Origin: Candidatus Pedobacter colombiensis
GTDB lineage: Bacteria; Bacteroidota; Bacteroidia; Sphingobacteriales; Sphingobacteriaceae
DNA: 64,000 nt
Direction of reading: 5' to 3'
NCBI GenBank assembly: GCA_029202485.1
Contig: CP119313.1
Span: 1,860,001-1,924,000 of the forward strand
Shown: positions 51,275 through 60,854 of the stretch, piece by piece
Position numbering within the stretch: the stretch's first letter is position 1
Layout: every line of letters starts with the position of its first letter
Notes under the pieces: generated by a model
Database searches by the model: none
Seen by the model: the letters and a program-made list of their open reading frames with translations, nothing else
What the model was told of the DNA's origin: nothing
Position numbers and translations under genes: made by a program

Positions 51275-53425
51275 ATGAATGTAATAAAAAAATCGTTCGA
51301 TCTGGGCGATGGAAGAACAATTGAAATTGAAACAGGTAAATTAGCTAAACAGGCTGATGGTTCTGTAGTTGTTAAAATGGGTGATACCATGTTATTGGCC
51401 ACTGTAGTATCTACAGTTGGTGCAAAAGCAGGGGTAGATTTTTTACCTTTATCGGTAGATTATCAAGAGAAATATGCTGCTGCAGGGCGTATCCCGGGTG
51501 GTTTCTTACGTCGTGAGGCTAGATTATCAGATTATGAAGTTTTAATTTCTCGTTTGGTTGACCGTGCTTTACGTCCGATGTTCCCTGAAGATTATCACTC
51601 AGATACACAAGTAATGATCTCTTTGATCTCTTCTGATAAAAATATAATGCCTGATTGTTTAGCTGGTTTAGCGGCTTCTGCTGCTCTTGCGGTTTCAGAT
51701 ATTCCTTTTAACGGACCTATCTCTGAAGTACGTGTAGCTAAAATTGATGGTAAATTGGTAATCAACCCTTATGTAAGCGATTTAGAGCGTGCAACAATGG
51801 ATTTCCTTGTTGCAGGTACTGAAAAAGATATCGTAATGGTGGAAGGTGAATGCGATGAAATCTCTGAAACTGAAATGGTTGAAGCGATTGAATTTGCACA
51901 CAAAGCTATCGTTATTCAGGTTCAGGCTCAGAAAGAACTTGCTGAATTAGTTGGTAAAACAGTAAAACGTACTTATTCTCATGAAAACAGTAACCCTGAA
52001 TTAAGAGAGCAGGTATTTGCTGCTACTTACGATAAAGTATATGCTGTTGCAAAAAGCAATACTAGCAAAGGTGAGCGTGGTGAGGCATTTGCTAATATTT
52101 TAGCAGAATTCGTACTTACTTTAGGTGAAGAAGTTGATGAGGTAACTAGCTTCCTGGCTAAAAAGTATTTCCATGATGTACAGTATGATGCTATCCGTAA
52201 TCTGGTATTGGACGAAGGAATTCGTTTAGATGGTCGTGATGTGCGTACAGTACGTCCAATCTGGAGTGAAGTTGGTTATTTACCTGCTGCACACGGATCG
52301 GCTGTATTTACACGTGGTGAAACACAATCATTAACTACGGTTACTCTAGGTTCTAAAGATGATGAGCAAATGATTGATGGAGCTTTCATCAATGGATACA
52401 ACAAATTCTTATTGCACTATAATTTCCCTGGTTTCTCTACTGGCGAGGTTCGTCCGAACAGAGGAGCTGGTCGTCGTGAAATTGGTCACGGTAACTTAGC
52501 AATGCGTTCATTGAAAAAAGTATTGCCAGGATTGGAAGAAAACCCATATACCATTCGTGTCGTTTCTGATATCTTAGAATCTAATGGTTCTTCATCAATG
52601 GCAACTGTTTGTGCTGGTACTTTAGCATTAATGGACGCTGGTATTAAAATCAAAGCTCCGGTATCGGGTATTGCAATGGGGTTAATTACTGATGAAAAAT
52701 CTGGTAAATATGCAATCCTTTCAGATATTTTAGGTGATGAAGATCACTTGGGAGATATGGACTTTAAAGTTACTGGTACTGAAAAAGGTATTGTAGCTTG
52801 TCAGATGGACTTAAAAATCAATGGTTTGAAATGGGAAGTGTTAACTAACGCTTTAAATCAAGCCAAAGAAGCTCGTTTGCACATCTTGAATGAGATGAAG
52901 AAAACAATCTCTGTACCTCGTGAGGATTACAAAGATCATGCTCCACGTATCGTTTCATTAAGTATTGATAAAGAATTTATTGGTGCCGTAATTGGACCAG
53001 GTGGTAAAATTATTCAGGAAATGCAACGTGAAACCGGCGCTTCAATCTCTATCGAAGAGGTTGGTAACAAAGGTATTGTTGAGATCTTTGCTGATAATAA
53101 AGCTGCAATTGATGCTGCTGTTGGCCGTATCAACGCCATCGCTGCTAAACCGGAAATAGGTGCTACTTATGATGGTAAAGTAAAATCAATCATGCCTTTC
53201 GGTGCATTTGTTGAAATCATGCCAGGTAAAGATGGTTTATTGCACATCTCTGAGATTGCATGGGAGCGTCTAGAGACTATGGATGGTGTATTTAAAGAAG
53301 GCGATAAAGTTCAGGTTAAACTTTTGGATATTGATAAACAAGGTAAGATGAAGCTTTCAAGAAAAGCATTATTGCCTCGTCCTCCAAAACCGGAAGCTGC
53401 ACCTGCAGAAAATAAACCAGCTTAA
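51275..53425 (+). CDS. pnp: Polyribonucleotide nucleotidyltransferase (PNPase)
   Basis: A 716-aa 3'-5' phosphorolytic exoribonuclease of the RNA-decay machinery. The order is RNase PH domain 1 (~10-140), an all-helical linker, RNase PH domain 2 (~320-550, with FTRGETQ and GDMDFKVTGT), KH (~555-615, IGAVIGPGGKIIQEMQRETGA) and S1 (~625-695, GKVKSIMPFGAFVEIMPGKDGLLHISEI). The full-length family architecture is present. It follows rpsO and ends at a strong terminator. Confidence 0.97.
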   Translation: MNVIKKSFDLGDGRTIEIETGKLAKQADGSVVVKMGDTMLLATVVSTVGAKAGVDFLPLSVDYQEKYAAAGRIPGGFLRREARLSDYEVLISRLVDRALRPMFPEDYHSDTQVMISLISSDKNIMPDCLAGLAASAALAVSDIPFNGPISEVRVAKIDGKLVINPYVSDLERATMDFLVAGTEKDIVMVEGECDEISETEMVEAIEFAHKAIVIQVQAQKELAELVGKTVKRTYSHENSNPELREQVFAATYDKVYAVAKSNTSKGERGEAFANILAEFVLTLGEEVDEVTSFLAKKYFHDVQYDAIRNLVLDEGIRLDGRDVRTVRPIWSEVGYLPAAHGSAVFTRGETQSLTTVTLGSKDDEQMIDGAFINGYNKFLLHYNFPGFSTGEVRPNRGAGRREIGHGNLAMRSLKKVLPGLEENPYTIRVVSDILESNGSSSMATVCAGTLALMDAGIKIKAPVSGIAMGLITDEKSGKYAILSDILGDEDHLGDMDFKVTGTEKGIVACQMDLKINGLKWEVLTNALNQAKEARLHILNEMKKTISVPREDYKDHAPRIVSLSIDKEFIGAVIGPGGKIIQEMQRETGASISIEEVGNKGIVEIFADNKAAIDAAVGRINAIAAKPEIGATYDGKVKSIMPFGAFVEIMPGKDGLLHISEIAWERLETMDGVFKEGDKVQVKLLDIDKQGKMKLSRKALLPRPPKPEAAPAENKPA

Positions 53426-53454
53426 TTAAGCATGGTTTAAAATATAAAATGCTT

Positions 53455-53483
53455 AAAACCCCGCAATTTGCGGGGTTTTTTAT
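53455..53483 (+). terminator. pnp terminator
   Basis: AAAACCCCGCA and TGCGGGGTTTTTT form a GC-rich stem with a T-tract, 30 bp after the pnp stop. Confidence 0.88.
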
Positions 53484-53534
53484 TTACATGGGTTATTTAT
53501 TTATATTTACAACGTAAACAAGGCCTAGAAAATT

Positions 53535-54206
53535 ATGAAACATCTAATTGCTCCTTCCGTACTTTCAGCAGATTTTGCAAACTTGCAGCGTGATATTGAA
53601 ATGATCAATTCAAGTGAGGCTGATTGGTTTCATGTGGATGTAATGGATGGGGTATTTGTGCCTAATATTTCTTTTGGATTTCCGGTAATGGAAGCCATCA
53701 AAAAATATGCAAAGAAGCCTTTGGATGTACATTTGATGATCATTAATCCTGATCAGTATATAGAACGATTTGCTGCTGCAGGTGCAGCTGTAATTACAGT
53801 GCACTATGAGGCATGTACACATTTACACCGGACAGTGCAAGCGATTCATGCTGCGGGCTGTAAAGCCAGTGTAGCATTAAATCCTCATACCCCTGTAGCT
53901 TTACTTAAAGACATATTAATAGATTTGGATATGGTGTTGATCATGTCGGTAAACCCAGGTTTTGGTGGACAGCAATTTATTCCCAATTCTCTTCGTAAAA
54001 TTGCTGAATTAAGGTCGATGGCTGCCCAGGTAAATCCGGATTTAAAGATAGAAGTAGACGGAGGCATCAGTATTCATAATACGAGTCAGTTGCTGCAAGC
54101 CGGGGCCAATGTTCTGGTAGCAGGAAATGCAATCTTTGCTGCGGATTCTCCAACCCGAATGATTGCAGAATTGAAACAAATTGAGGGCGGCATACTAGAA
54201 AGTTAA
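53535..54206 (+). CDS. rpe: Ribulose-phosphate 3-epimerase
   Basis: A 223-aa TIM-barrel enzyme of the pentose phosphate pathway that interconverts ribulose-5-P and xylulose-5-P. Signatures are APSVLSADFANL, WFHVDVMDGVFVPNISFG, DVHLMI, VNPGFGGQQFI, and EVDGGI. Catalytic Asp residues lie in DVMDG and EVDGG. Its stop overlaps the ATG of the following TonB-receptor gene by one base, suggesting coupled translation. Confidence 0.95.
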   Translation: MKHLIAPSVLSADFANLQRDIEMINSSEADWFHVDVMDGVFVPNISFGFPVMEAIKKYAKKPLDVHLMIINPDQYIERFAAAGAAVITVHYEACTHLHRTVQAIHAAGCKASVALNPHTPVALLKDILIDLDMVLIMSVNPGFGGQQFIPNSLRKIAELRSMAAQVNPDLKIEVDGGISIHNTSQLLQAGANVLVAGNAIFAADSPTRMIAELKQIEGGILES

Positions 54207-56587
54207 TGCTCAGAGCCCGCCTGTTGCTATTTGCTGTTTTACTAGGGGTTACGCAGTTAAGTGCGCAACCGCTGATAAAAATATCGGGTTTAGTGGTCGA
54301 TGAAGCCAAACATCCTTTGCAGCAGGTGACAGTTACTATATTAGGGCAAAGCCAATCCACAGTAACTGATGTTCATGGCGCTTATCATATCTATTCGAGA
54401 AGTAAAACCTTTACCTTAAAATACACACTTTTGGGTTACAATCCTGTGTTGGTAAATGTTAGACAGGATAAGGCTGGTCGGATTGTGCAGAATGTTACCT
54501 TAGGTATTAATCCAAACGAGCTGGAGCAGGTTACCATTACCAATAAACAAAATCAGCTGAGCAATAGCATTACCATAAACATTAATGATGTGACCTCATT
54601 GCCTTCTGTGTCAGGGAATTTTGAGAGCATTCTGAAAACGCTACCAGGGGTGTCACCCAATAATGAGCTGAGTGCCCAATATAGTGTTCGTGGAGGTAAT
54701 TTTGATGAGAACCTAATCTATGTGAATGATATAGAGATCAACAGGCCGGTTCTGGTTAGAAATGCCCAGCAGGAAGGATTGAGTTTCATAAACAATGATC
54801 TGTTGAGCTCAGCAAAGTTTTCTGCTGGTGGTTTTGAGGCCAGGTATGGTGATAAGCTATCCTCTGTATTGGATGTAAGGTATGATCGGCCTGATAGCAG
54901 CACGGCCATTCTGAATGCCGGTTTACTTGGGGTATCCTTTAGCTCAAAAATTGTAAATAAAAATAGTTACCTGCTGGCTGGAATAAGGTATAAGAACAAC
55001 ACTGGGATATTAAGTAAACAGGATAGTAAAGGTGTATATACACCAAATTTTACAGATGCACAGGTGATCTACAATTATGATTTATCTGATAAATTGAGCT
55101 TAAATTTATTGGGTAATTTTAACAGTGGAACATTTAAACTGATCCCGGAAAGTCGGACCACAGAGTTTGGTACCTTAAATGCTACTATGCGTTTAAATGT
55201 AGATTATTCCGGTGATGAAAAAGATAATTATCAGACTGCTGGAGGGGCAGTAACTTTAAGGTTTATCCCCAAACCAAATTATGTAATGAAATGGATAAAC
55301 AGCTATTTCAAGACTGATGAAAAAGAACATATTGATCTGGAAGCGGCCTATGATTTTTATAAGGGAGGTTTAGTTGCCGGAAACCAAGCCGGACATTGGG
55401 GAACAGGAGGTTATACCAACTTGGCCATGAATGCGCTTACTTCCCAGAATTTTAGCTCCGAGTTAAAGGCAGATCAGACCTTTAAAAGCCATACTTTTTC
55501 GTGGGGAATAAGGTTTGAACAGAAGAATTACAATGATAATTTAAATGAGTATAGTTGGGCAGAGTCGATCGGTTCCGGACCAAATCAGCCACGGAATTTT
55601 TATCAGGATAACAACATTAATGTACAAAATAAGCTAACCATCAGGTATTATACTGCATATGCACAGGATAGCTACCGTTTATCGGCCAATACAGATCTGC
55701 AGTTGGGGTTAAGAGGGAGTTATAACGATTTAAGTAGTGAGATTTTGTTAAGTCCGCGGTTATTGCTGGCTTACCGACCTGCCAGTAACAATAAGATATT
55801 TCGTTTTACTGCCGGGGTATACCAGCAGGCTCCTGATTATAGAAGCATCAGAGATTTTAGTGGGGTACTGAATTTAAATCAAAAAGCACAGCGTGCTTAC
55901 AATACCTCTGCAGGACTGGATTATGCATTTGATGGACTTGGTACACGTTTAAAGTTTAGCTCGGAAATTTACTTTAAATATCTGGATAGGCTAATTCCTT
56001 ATATGATCGATAATGTACGGATCAAATACCTGGCTACTGAAGAAGCAAATGGTTACACTTATGGCGCTGATTTTGGTATAGGAGGGGAATTTGTGAAGGA
56101 CTTACTATCCTATTTCAGACTTTCGGTAATGCAGGCTAGTCAGGATATTAAGAATGATACTTACGGCTCTATGAAACGTCCTACAGACCAACGGGTAAAC
56201 TTCTCCGCTTACTTTCAGGACCGCTTATTGAATAGTCCGACTTATAAGGTGCATTTAAGTCTGCTTTACGGATCTAAATTGCCTATTGGATCGCCGCTCA
56301 TACAGCGATATTCGGATGATTTTCACATCCCAGCCTACAAGCGGGTAGATATTGGTTTCTCAAAAGATTTTTTAGATGATTTCGCAGTAAAAAAATCAAG
56401 CTTTTTAGATAAATATTTTAGTTCGTTTACCGCATATGTTGAAGTATTTAATTTGTTGAATATCAATAATACGGTTTCTTATTTATGGTTGAGAGATATG
56501 GATAACGTACAATATGCTGTTCCTAACTACTTAACAAGCAGGAGACTTAACCTGAAATTGGTGGTTAAGTTTAAAAAATCGAAATGA
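54206..56587 (+). CDS. TonB-dependent receptor-like outer-membrane protein
   Basis: A 793-aa exported protein (signal peptide ending near LSAQ) with a CarboxypepD_reg-like domain (ISGLVVDEAKHPLQQVTVTILGQ), a plug (SGNFESILKTLPGVSPNNELSAQYSVRGGNFDENLIYVNDIEI) and a long beta-barrel. The plug resembles the SusC-like and general Bacteroidota receptors, but no SusD gene is present. The C-terminus ends in a Lys-rich tail rather than an aromatic residue. It overlaps rpe by one base. The ligand is unknown. Confidence 0.85.
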   Translation: MLRARLLLFAVLLGVTQLSAQPLIKISGLVVDEAKHPLQQVTVTILGQSQSTVTDVHGAYHIYSRSKTFTLKYTLLGYNPVLVNVRQDKAGRIVQNVTLGINPNELEQVTITNKQNQLSNSITININDVTSLPSVSGNFESILKTLPGVSPNNELSAQYSVRGGNFDENLIYVNDIEINRPVLVRNAQQEGLSFINNDLLSSAKFSAGGFEARYGDKLSSVLDVRYDRPDSSTAILNAGLLGVSFSSKIVNKNSYLLAGIRYKNNTGILSKQDSKGVYTPNFTDAQVIYNYDLSDKLSLNLLGNFNSGTFKLIPESRTTEFGTLNATMRLNVDYSGDEKDNYQTAGGAVTLRFIPKPNYVMKWINSYFKTDEKEHIDLEAAYDFYKGGLVAGNQAGHWGTGGYTNLAMNALTSQNFSSELKADQTFKSHTFSWGIRFEQKNYNDNLNEYSWAESIGSGPNQPRNFYQDNNINVQNKLTIRYYTAYAQDSYRLSANTDLQLGLRGSYNDLSSEILLSPRLLLAYRPASNNKIFRFTAGVYQQAPDYRSIRDFSGVLNLNQKAQRAYNTSAGLDYAFDGLGTRLKFSSEIYFKYLDRLIPYMIDNVRIKYLATEEANGYTYGADFGIGGEFVKDLLSYFRLSVMQASQDIKNDTYGSMKRPTDQRVNFSAYFQDRLLNSPTYKVHLSLLYGSKLPIGSPLIQRYSDDFHIPAYKRVDIGFSKDFLDDFAVKKSSFLDKYFSSFTAYVEVFNLLNINNTVSYLWLRDMDNVQYAVPNYLTSRRLNLKLVVKFKKSK

Positions 56588-56637
56588 TAAACGGCTTAAA
56601 AATGTTACATTTACAAGCAATAAAACTACTATAAAAA

Positions 56638-57702
56638 ATGAGACACAATTTCGGCGCAGGACCCTGTATTTTACCTCAGGAAGTATTCAAGCAAGCATCA
56701 AGGGCTGTTTTAGATTTCAAAGACGGCCTGTCTATCCTAGAAATTTCTCATCGCACATCAGAATTTGAAGGTGTTGTTGAAGAAACTGGAAAATTGGTTA
56801 AAGAATTGTTAAATGTTCCAGCCGGTTATTCCGTTTTATTTCTACAAGGAGGCGCTAGCTTACAATTTGCCATGGTACCAATGAACCTACTACCAGAAGG
56901 TAAATCGGCAAGCTATCTGGAAACAGGTGTTTGGGCTAATAAAGCCATTAAGGAAGTAAAATTCTTCGGAAAAGCGAATATCGTTGCTTCTTCAAAAGAT
57001 GCGAACTATACCTTTATTCCAAAAGATTATAGTATTCCTGAAGACAGTGCCTATTTTCATTGCACTTCAAACAATACCATTTATGGAACAGAAATGTTCA
57101 ATTTGCCTGAAACTAAAGTTCCTGTAGTTTGTGATATGTCATCTGACATCATGAGCCGCGTGATTGATGTTTCGAAATATGATCTGATCTATGCAGGTGC
57201 ACAAAAAAACATTGGCCCGGCTGGTTTAACTATTGTTATTGTTAAAGATGAGATTTTAGGTAAAACAGGTAGAGGAATTCCTTCAATGCTGGATTATAAA
57301 GTTCATATTGATGGAGGATCTATGTACAACACACCACCGGTATTTTCTATCTATGTGGCGATGTTGAACCTTAGGTGGTTAAAATCTAAAGGGGGTGTTG
57401 CGGAAATTGAAAAGGAGAATATCGCAAAAGCAAATGCTTTATATGCAGAGATTGACAGAAATCCTTTATTTAAAGGTACCTGTGCAGTTGAAGACCGTTC
57501 AAGAATGAATGTTTGCTTTGTAATGGAAAACCCTGAACTGGAAAAACCTTTCTTGAAATTTGCTGAAGAGAATGGTATTGAAGGTATAAAAGGACACAGA
57601 AGCGTTGGCGGTTTTAGAGCATCAATGTACAACGCATTGCCAATTACTAGCGTTCATGCCCTAATAGAATTAATGCAGATTTTTGCAGAGAACCACAAAT
57701 AA
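56638..57702 (+). CDS. serC: Phosphoserine aminotransferase
   Basis: A 354-aa PLP enzyme for the second step of serine biosynthesis (3-phosphohydroxypyruvate to phosphoserine). HNFGAGPCILPQEVF, ISHRTSEFEGV, LFLQGGASLQFAM and the PLP Lys190 in GAQKNIGPAG are family signatures. It starts 9 bp before serA ends upstream spacing, and the pair should be co-transcribed. Confidence 0.95.
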   Translation: MRHNFGAGPCILPQEVFKQASRAVLDFKDGLSILEISHRTSEFEGVVEETGKLVKELLNVPAGYSVLFLQGGASLQFAMVPMNLLPEGKSASYLETGVWANKAIKEVKFFGKANIVASSKDANYTFIPKDYSIPEDSAYFHCTSNNTIYGTEMFNLPETKVPVVCDMSSDIMSRVIDVSKYDLIYAGAQKNIGPAGLTIVIVKDEILGKTGRGIPSMLDYKVHIDGGSMYNTPPVFSIYVAMLNLRWLKSKGGVAEIEKENIAKANALYAEIDRNPLFKGTCAVEDRSRMNVCFVMENPELEKPFLKFAEENGIEGIKGHRSVGGFRASMYNALPITSVHALIELMQIFAENHK

Positions 57703-57711
57703 AATAAATTA

Positions 57712-58662
57712 ATGATTAAAATACTTGCAAACGATGGGATTGATCCTATCGGTAAAAAAATATTAGAAGAAGCCGGTTTTGTGGTGGATACCGAAACTGT
57801 TCCTCAGGATCAATTGGTTGAAGCTTTAAAGAACTATGATGGTATTACCGTTAGAAGTGCGACCAAATTACGTAAGGATTTGATAGACCAGGTACCCAAC
57901 TTAAAACTGATTGGTAGAGGTGGAGTAGGAATGGATAACATTGACGTAGAATATGCCCGTAGTAAAGGTATTGCTGTAGTAAATACACCTGCTGCTTCTT
58001 CATTATCAGTAGCTGAACTTGTTTTTGCACACTTGTTTACCGGTATCCGTTTTTTACAGGATTCCAACAGAAAAATGCCTGTTGAAGGTGCTACTAAATT
58101 CAATGCTTTGAAAAAAGCATATGCTGGTGGTGTTGAACTACAAGGTAAAACTATGGGTATTATTGGTTTCGGTCGTATTGGTCGTGAAACTGCTAAAGTA
58201 GCTCTTAGATTAGGGATGAATGTATTGGCCTATGATCTTTACCCTGCTGAAGGTACTTTACCTTTAACTTTCCAAGGCGGTGTTTCTGTTGAGATTCCTT
58301 TCAAAACAGTATCGTTGGATGAAGTGATTGCAAACAGTGATTTCATTAGCTTACATACTCCTTTTGCAGATAAACCTATTTTAGGTGCTGAAGAGTTTGC
58401 TAAGATGAAACAAGGTGTTGGTGTGGTAAACTGTTCCAGAGGTGGTACTATTGACGAGGCTGCTTTAATTGCTGCTTTGGACAGTGGTAAACTTGCTTTT
58501 GCTGGGTTGGACGTGTTTGATAACGAACCTACTCCGGATGCCGCAATTTTACAGCATGCAAAAATATCATTAACGCCTCATATTGGTGCTGCAACCAATG
58601 AAGCTCAGGAACGTATAGGTACTGAACTGGCTTCGTTAATTATTGAGCACTTTAATAAATAA
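57712..58662 (+). CDS. serA: D-3-phosphoglycerate dehydrogenase, short form
   Basis: A 316-aa NAD-dependent dehydrogenase for the first step of serine synthesis. The NAD motif is GIIGFGRIGRETAKVALRLG; catalytic Arg, Glu and His lie in NCSRGGTIDE, FDNEPTP and LTPHIGAAT. It lacks the C-terminal ACT domain of the long SerA forms, so serine feedback is less likely. It starts 9 bp after serC and ends at a terminator before DUF1015. Confidence 0.92.
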   Translation: MIKILANDGIDPIGKKILEEAGFVVDTETVPQDQLVEALKNYDGITVRSATKLRKDLIDQVPNLKLIGRGGVGMDNIDVEYARSKGIAVVNTPAASSLSVAELVFAHLFTGIRFLQDSNRKMPVEGATKFNALKKAYAGGVELQGKTMGIIGFGRIGRETAKVALRLGMNVLAYDLYPAEGTLPLTFQGGVSVEIPFKTVSLDEVIANSDFISLHTPFADKPILGAEEFAKMKQGVGVVNCSRGGTIDEAALIAALDSGKLAFAGLDVFDNEPTPDAAILQHAKISLTPHIGAATNEAQERIGTELASLIIEHFNK

Positions 58663-58675
58663 GTAAAGTTTAAAG

Positions 58676-58710
58676 AAGGGTACCCGATGAATAAATTGGG
58701 TGCCCTTTTG
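58676..58710 (+). terminator. serA terminator
   Basis: AAGGGTACCCGAT pairs with ATTGGGTGCCCTT (G-T wobbles) around GAATAA, followed by TTG and T-rich sequence. Confidence 0.6.
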
Positions 58711-58726
58711 TTGTTTAAAACCAAAT

Positions 58727-59971
58727 ATGCCCTGTATTAAACCTTTCTGCGCATTTATGCCCGCAGTGTCTTTACAATCGTTGGTTGTGACGCGTCCGCT
58801 TGAAAATTACAGTACGGGTGAAGCCAGATTAATTGCTTCCGAAAATGCTTGTAGTTTTCTTCATTTGATTGATCCGGAACTGGATAATCCATACTTGCGC
58901 GGCACAAGGCAGGAACTCATCTTTAAAAAGATTAGTGAGAACTTAGAAGGCTTTATAGAGCAAAAATATTTGGTTCAACAAGATACCCCTTCCATTTATG
59001 TTTACCAGGTAAAACACAATGGTTTGGTTCAGACAGGAATCTGGACGCTCACCCATATTGATGATTACCTGGAGGGCAGGATAAAAAAACACGAATCTAC
59101 GGTTGAGCGCAGGGAAAAACTACTGGCCGATTATCTCCAGCAAACAGGTTTGGATGCCAATCCTGTATTGGTTACTTATCATCCGGATGCAGTTATTGAT
59201 AGGATAACGAAGCAATATTTACAGTTAAACCCTAATCTTAATTTTACTTTCGCGGATGGCACTGAACATAAAATCTGGGCCATTTCTGATGAGGAAGATC
59301 TGACCGCTCTTGTAGCCGCATTTGCCCGGATGCCTGCTGTTTATATTGCAGATGGGCATCATCGTGCTGCATCTATGGCAAAGATGGGCCTGCAAAAGAA
59401 AATGCTTAATGCAGCTAAGCACAATGGCACTGAAGCTTATAATTATTTCAGTACGGTTTACATGAATACCAATGAGGTAAAGGTGCTGGAGTTTAATCGG
59501 TTGGTACGGGATATCGGAACTTTAAGTGCAGCTGAGTTTATCTCGGCCTTGAACAGTTCATTTATTGTTGAAAAATCAGCTGTACCGGTGAAACCTGATA
59601 CTTTACATAAAATTAGTATGTACTTTGATCATCAGTGGTATGTACTTAGTCCAAAGCCCGGAATGTTTGATGAAAAAGATCCTGTTGAGGTACTTGATGT
59701 CAGCATTTTGCAAAATCTTATACTTGGACCCATTTTAAAAATCAATGACCCGAGAACGGATGCGCGGATTACTTTTGAGGGGGGAAGGACCCCTATAGCA
59801 GAATTGCAAACCAAGGTAGATAACAGCTTGTTTGCGGTAGCTTTTGTATTGTATCCTACTTCTGTTGCACAAGTGATCGCCGTAGCCGATGCAGGAGGAG
59901 TAATGCCGCCAAAATCAACCTGGGTGGAGCCTAAGTTTTTGGTGGGCTTGCTGACCAGCTATTTCAACTAG
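58727..59971 (+). CDS. DUF1015 family protein
   Basis: A 414-aa protein. ATG 58727 is preferred because it gives IKPFCAFMP, the family's usual opening; an upstream GTG at 58700 lies inside the terminator. YIADGHHRAASM and the DARITFEGG region are conserved in DUF1015, annotated in some genomes as SerA-linked or HTH-like without experimental proof known to me. Its place after serC-serA repeats across Bacteroidota. A link to serine or phosphonate metabolism is inference. Confidence 0.85.
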   Translation: MPCIKPFCAFMPAVSLQSLVVTRPLENYSTGEARLIASENACSFLHLIDPELDNPYLRGTRQELIFKKISENLEGFIEQKYLVQQDTPSIYVYQVKHNGLVQTGIWTLTHIDDYLEGRIKKHESTVERREKLLADYLQQTGLDANPVLVTYHPDAVIDRITKQYLQLNPNLNFTFADGTEHKIWAISDEEDLTALVAAFARMPAVYIADGHHRAASMAKMGLQKKMLNAAKHNGTEAYNYFSTVYMNTNEVKVLEFNRLVRDIGTLSAAEFISALNSSFIVEKSAVPVKPDTLHKISMYFDHQWYVLSPKPGMFDEKDPVEVLDVSILQNLILGPILKINDPRTDARITFEGGRTPIAELQTKVDNSLFAVAFVLYPTSVAQVIAVADAGGVMPPKSTWVEPKFLVGLLTSYFN

Positions 59972-59972
59972 T

Positions 59973-60752
59973 TTAAGCGTGAAATTCGACCCTGATGATG
60001 TCATTGAGATGCAGGCCGAGTAAGCCACTAGCTTTGCCTTTATTAATGGCAATTTCGAGATGGTTACTAATACCAAACAAGCATAGTTTTTCTCCTTCAG
60101 GAACTTCATTGTAATGCCAGCTTAGCTGGTTAATGGTTTCACTTTTTCGGAAGTAAAGGGTGAAATCTCTGTTCTTTTGAATTTTAGTAAACAACTCTTT
60201 AGTAATGTTGGTGATCACATTGCTAAATGTATCGATGTAAATTACACTACCCCTGATGATATCACGTTCGATAACGGGATTGAGTAACATTCTTTCTTCT
60301 ATGCTGTCGGTAGCAACACCGATATCTTGTAGTTTGGCTCCTTTTGCCAATTGGGTAGCTGCTTTAACAAAAATATCGACAAGTGGGAAGTGCAGGTATT
60401 TTAAGTCCTGCATAATGTTTAGTTCCACAATTTCATCGGGCTTTTCCTCAAATAGCAAAGAAAAAATACCATTATCGGCACCTACAAAAAAATGATCTTT
60501 ATGTTTTAAAGCAATGTATTTGGTATGCTGACTAAACACAGAATCGATCCCAATCAGGTGAACTGTACCTTTTGGGAAGTAGGGATAAACGTTCTTTAAA
60601 ACAAAAGCTGCATGCGAAATATTAAAGGATGGCACTTCATGTGTTACATCAACAATTGTAGCAGTAGGCAAGATACTCAATATACTTCCCTTAAGGGCAG
60701 CCTGATAGAAATCTTTTGAACCTAAATCTGTTGTTAAAGTAATAATGGCCAT
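59973..60752 (-). CDS. SAM hydroxide adenosyltransferase family protein (DUF62)
   Basis: A 259-aa protein that, in its family, cleaves S-adenosylmethionine with hydroxide to adenosine and methionine; relatives are chlorinases and fluorinases. ATG 60752 is chosen since it gives MAIITLTTDLGSKDFY, the family start; the frame stays open to 60812. Asp in TTDLGS and FVGADNGIFS are family motifs, and IYIDTFSNVITNI lies in the C-terminal domain. It is convergent with DUF1015 (1 bp apart) and divergent from phoH. Confidence 0.88.
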   Translation of the reverse strand: MAIITLTTDLGSKDFYQAALKGSILSILPTATIVDVTHEVPSFNISHAAFVLKNVYPYFPKGTVHLIGIDSVFSQHTKYIALKHKDHFFVGADNGIFSLLFEEKPDEIVELNIMQDLKYLHFPLVDIFVKAATQLAKGAKLQDIGVATDSIEERMLLNPVIERDIIRGSVIYIDTFSNVITNITKELFTKIQKNRDFTLYFRKSETINQLSWHYNEVPEGEKLCLFGISNHLEIAINKGKASGLLGLHLNDIIRVEFHA

Positions 60753-60854
60753 TAAAAATTGAATATTTATTCTTAATCTTGCGTAAGCGGCAAATCGCGT
60801 ACAAATATTCAACTTTTATATCAAAATATACACTCCTATCTAAAAAACAATATT

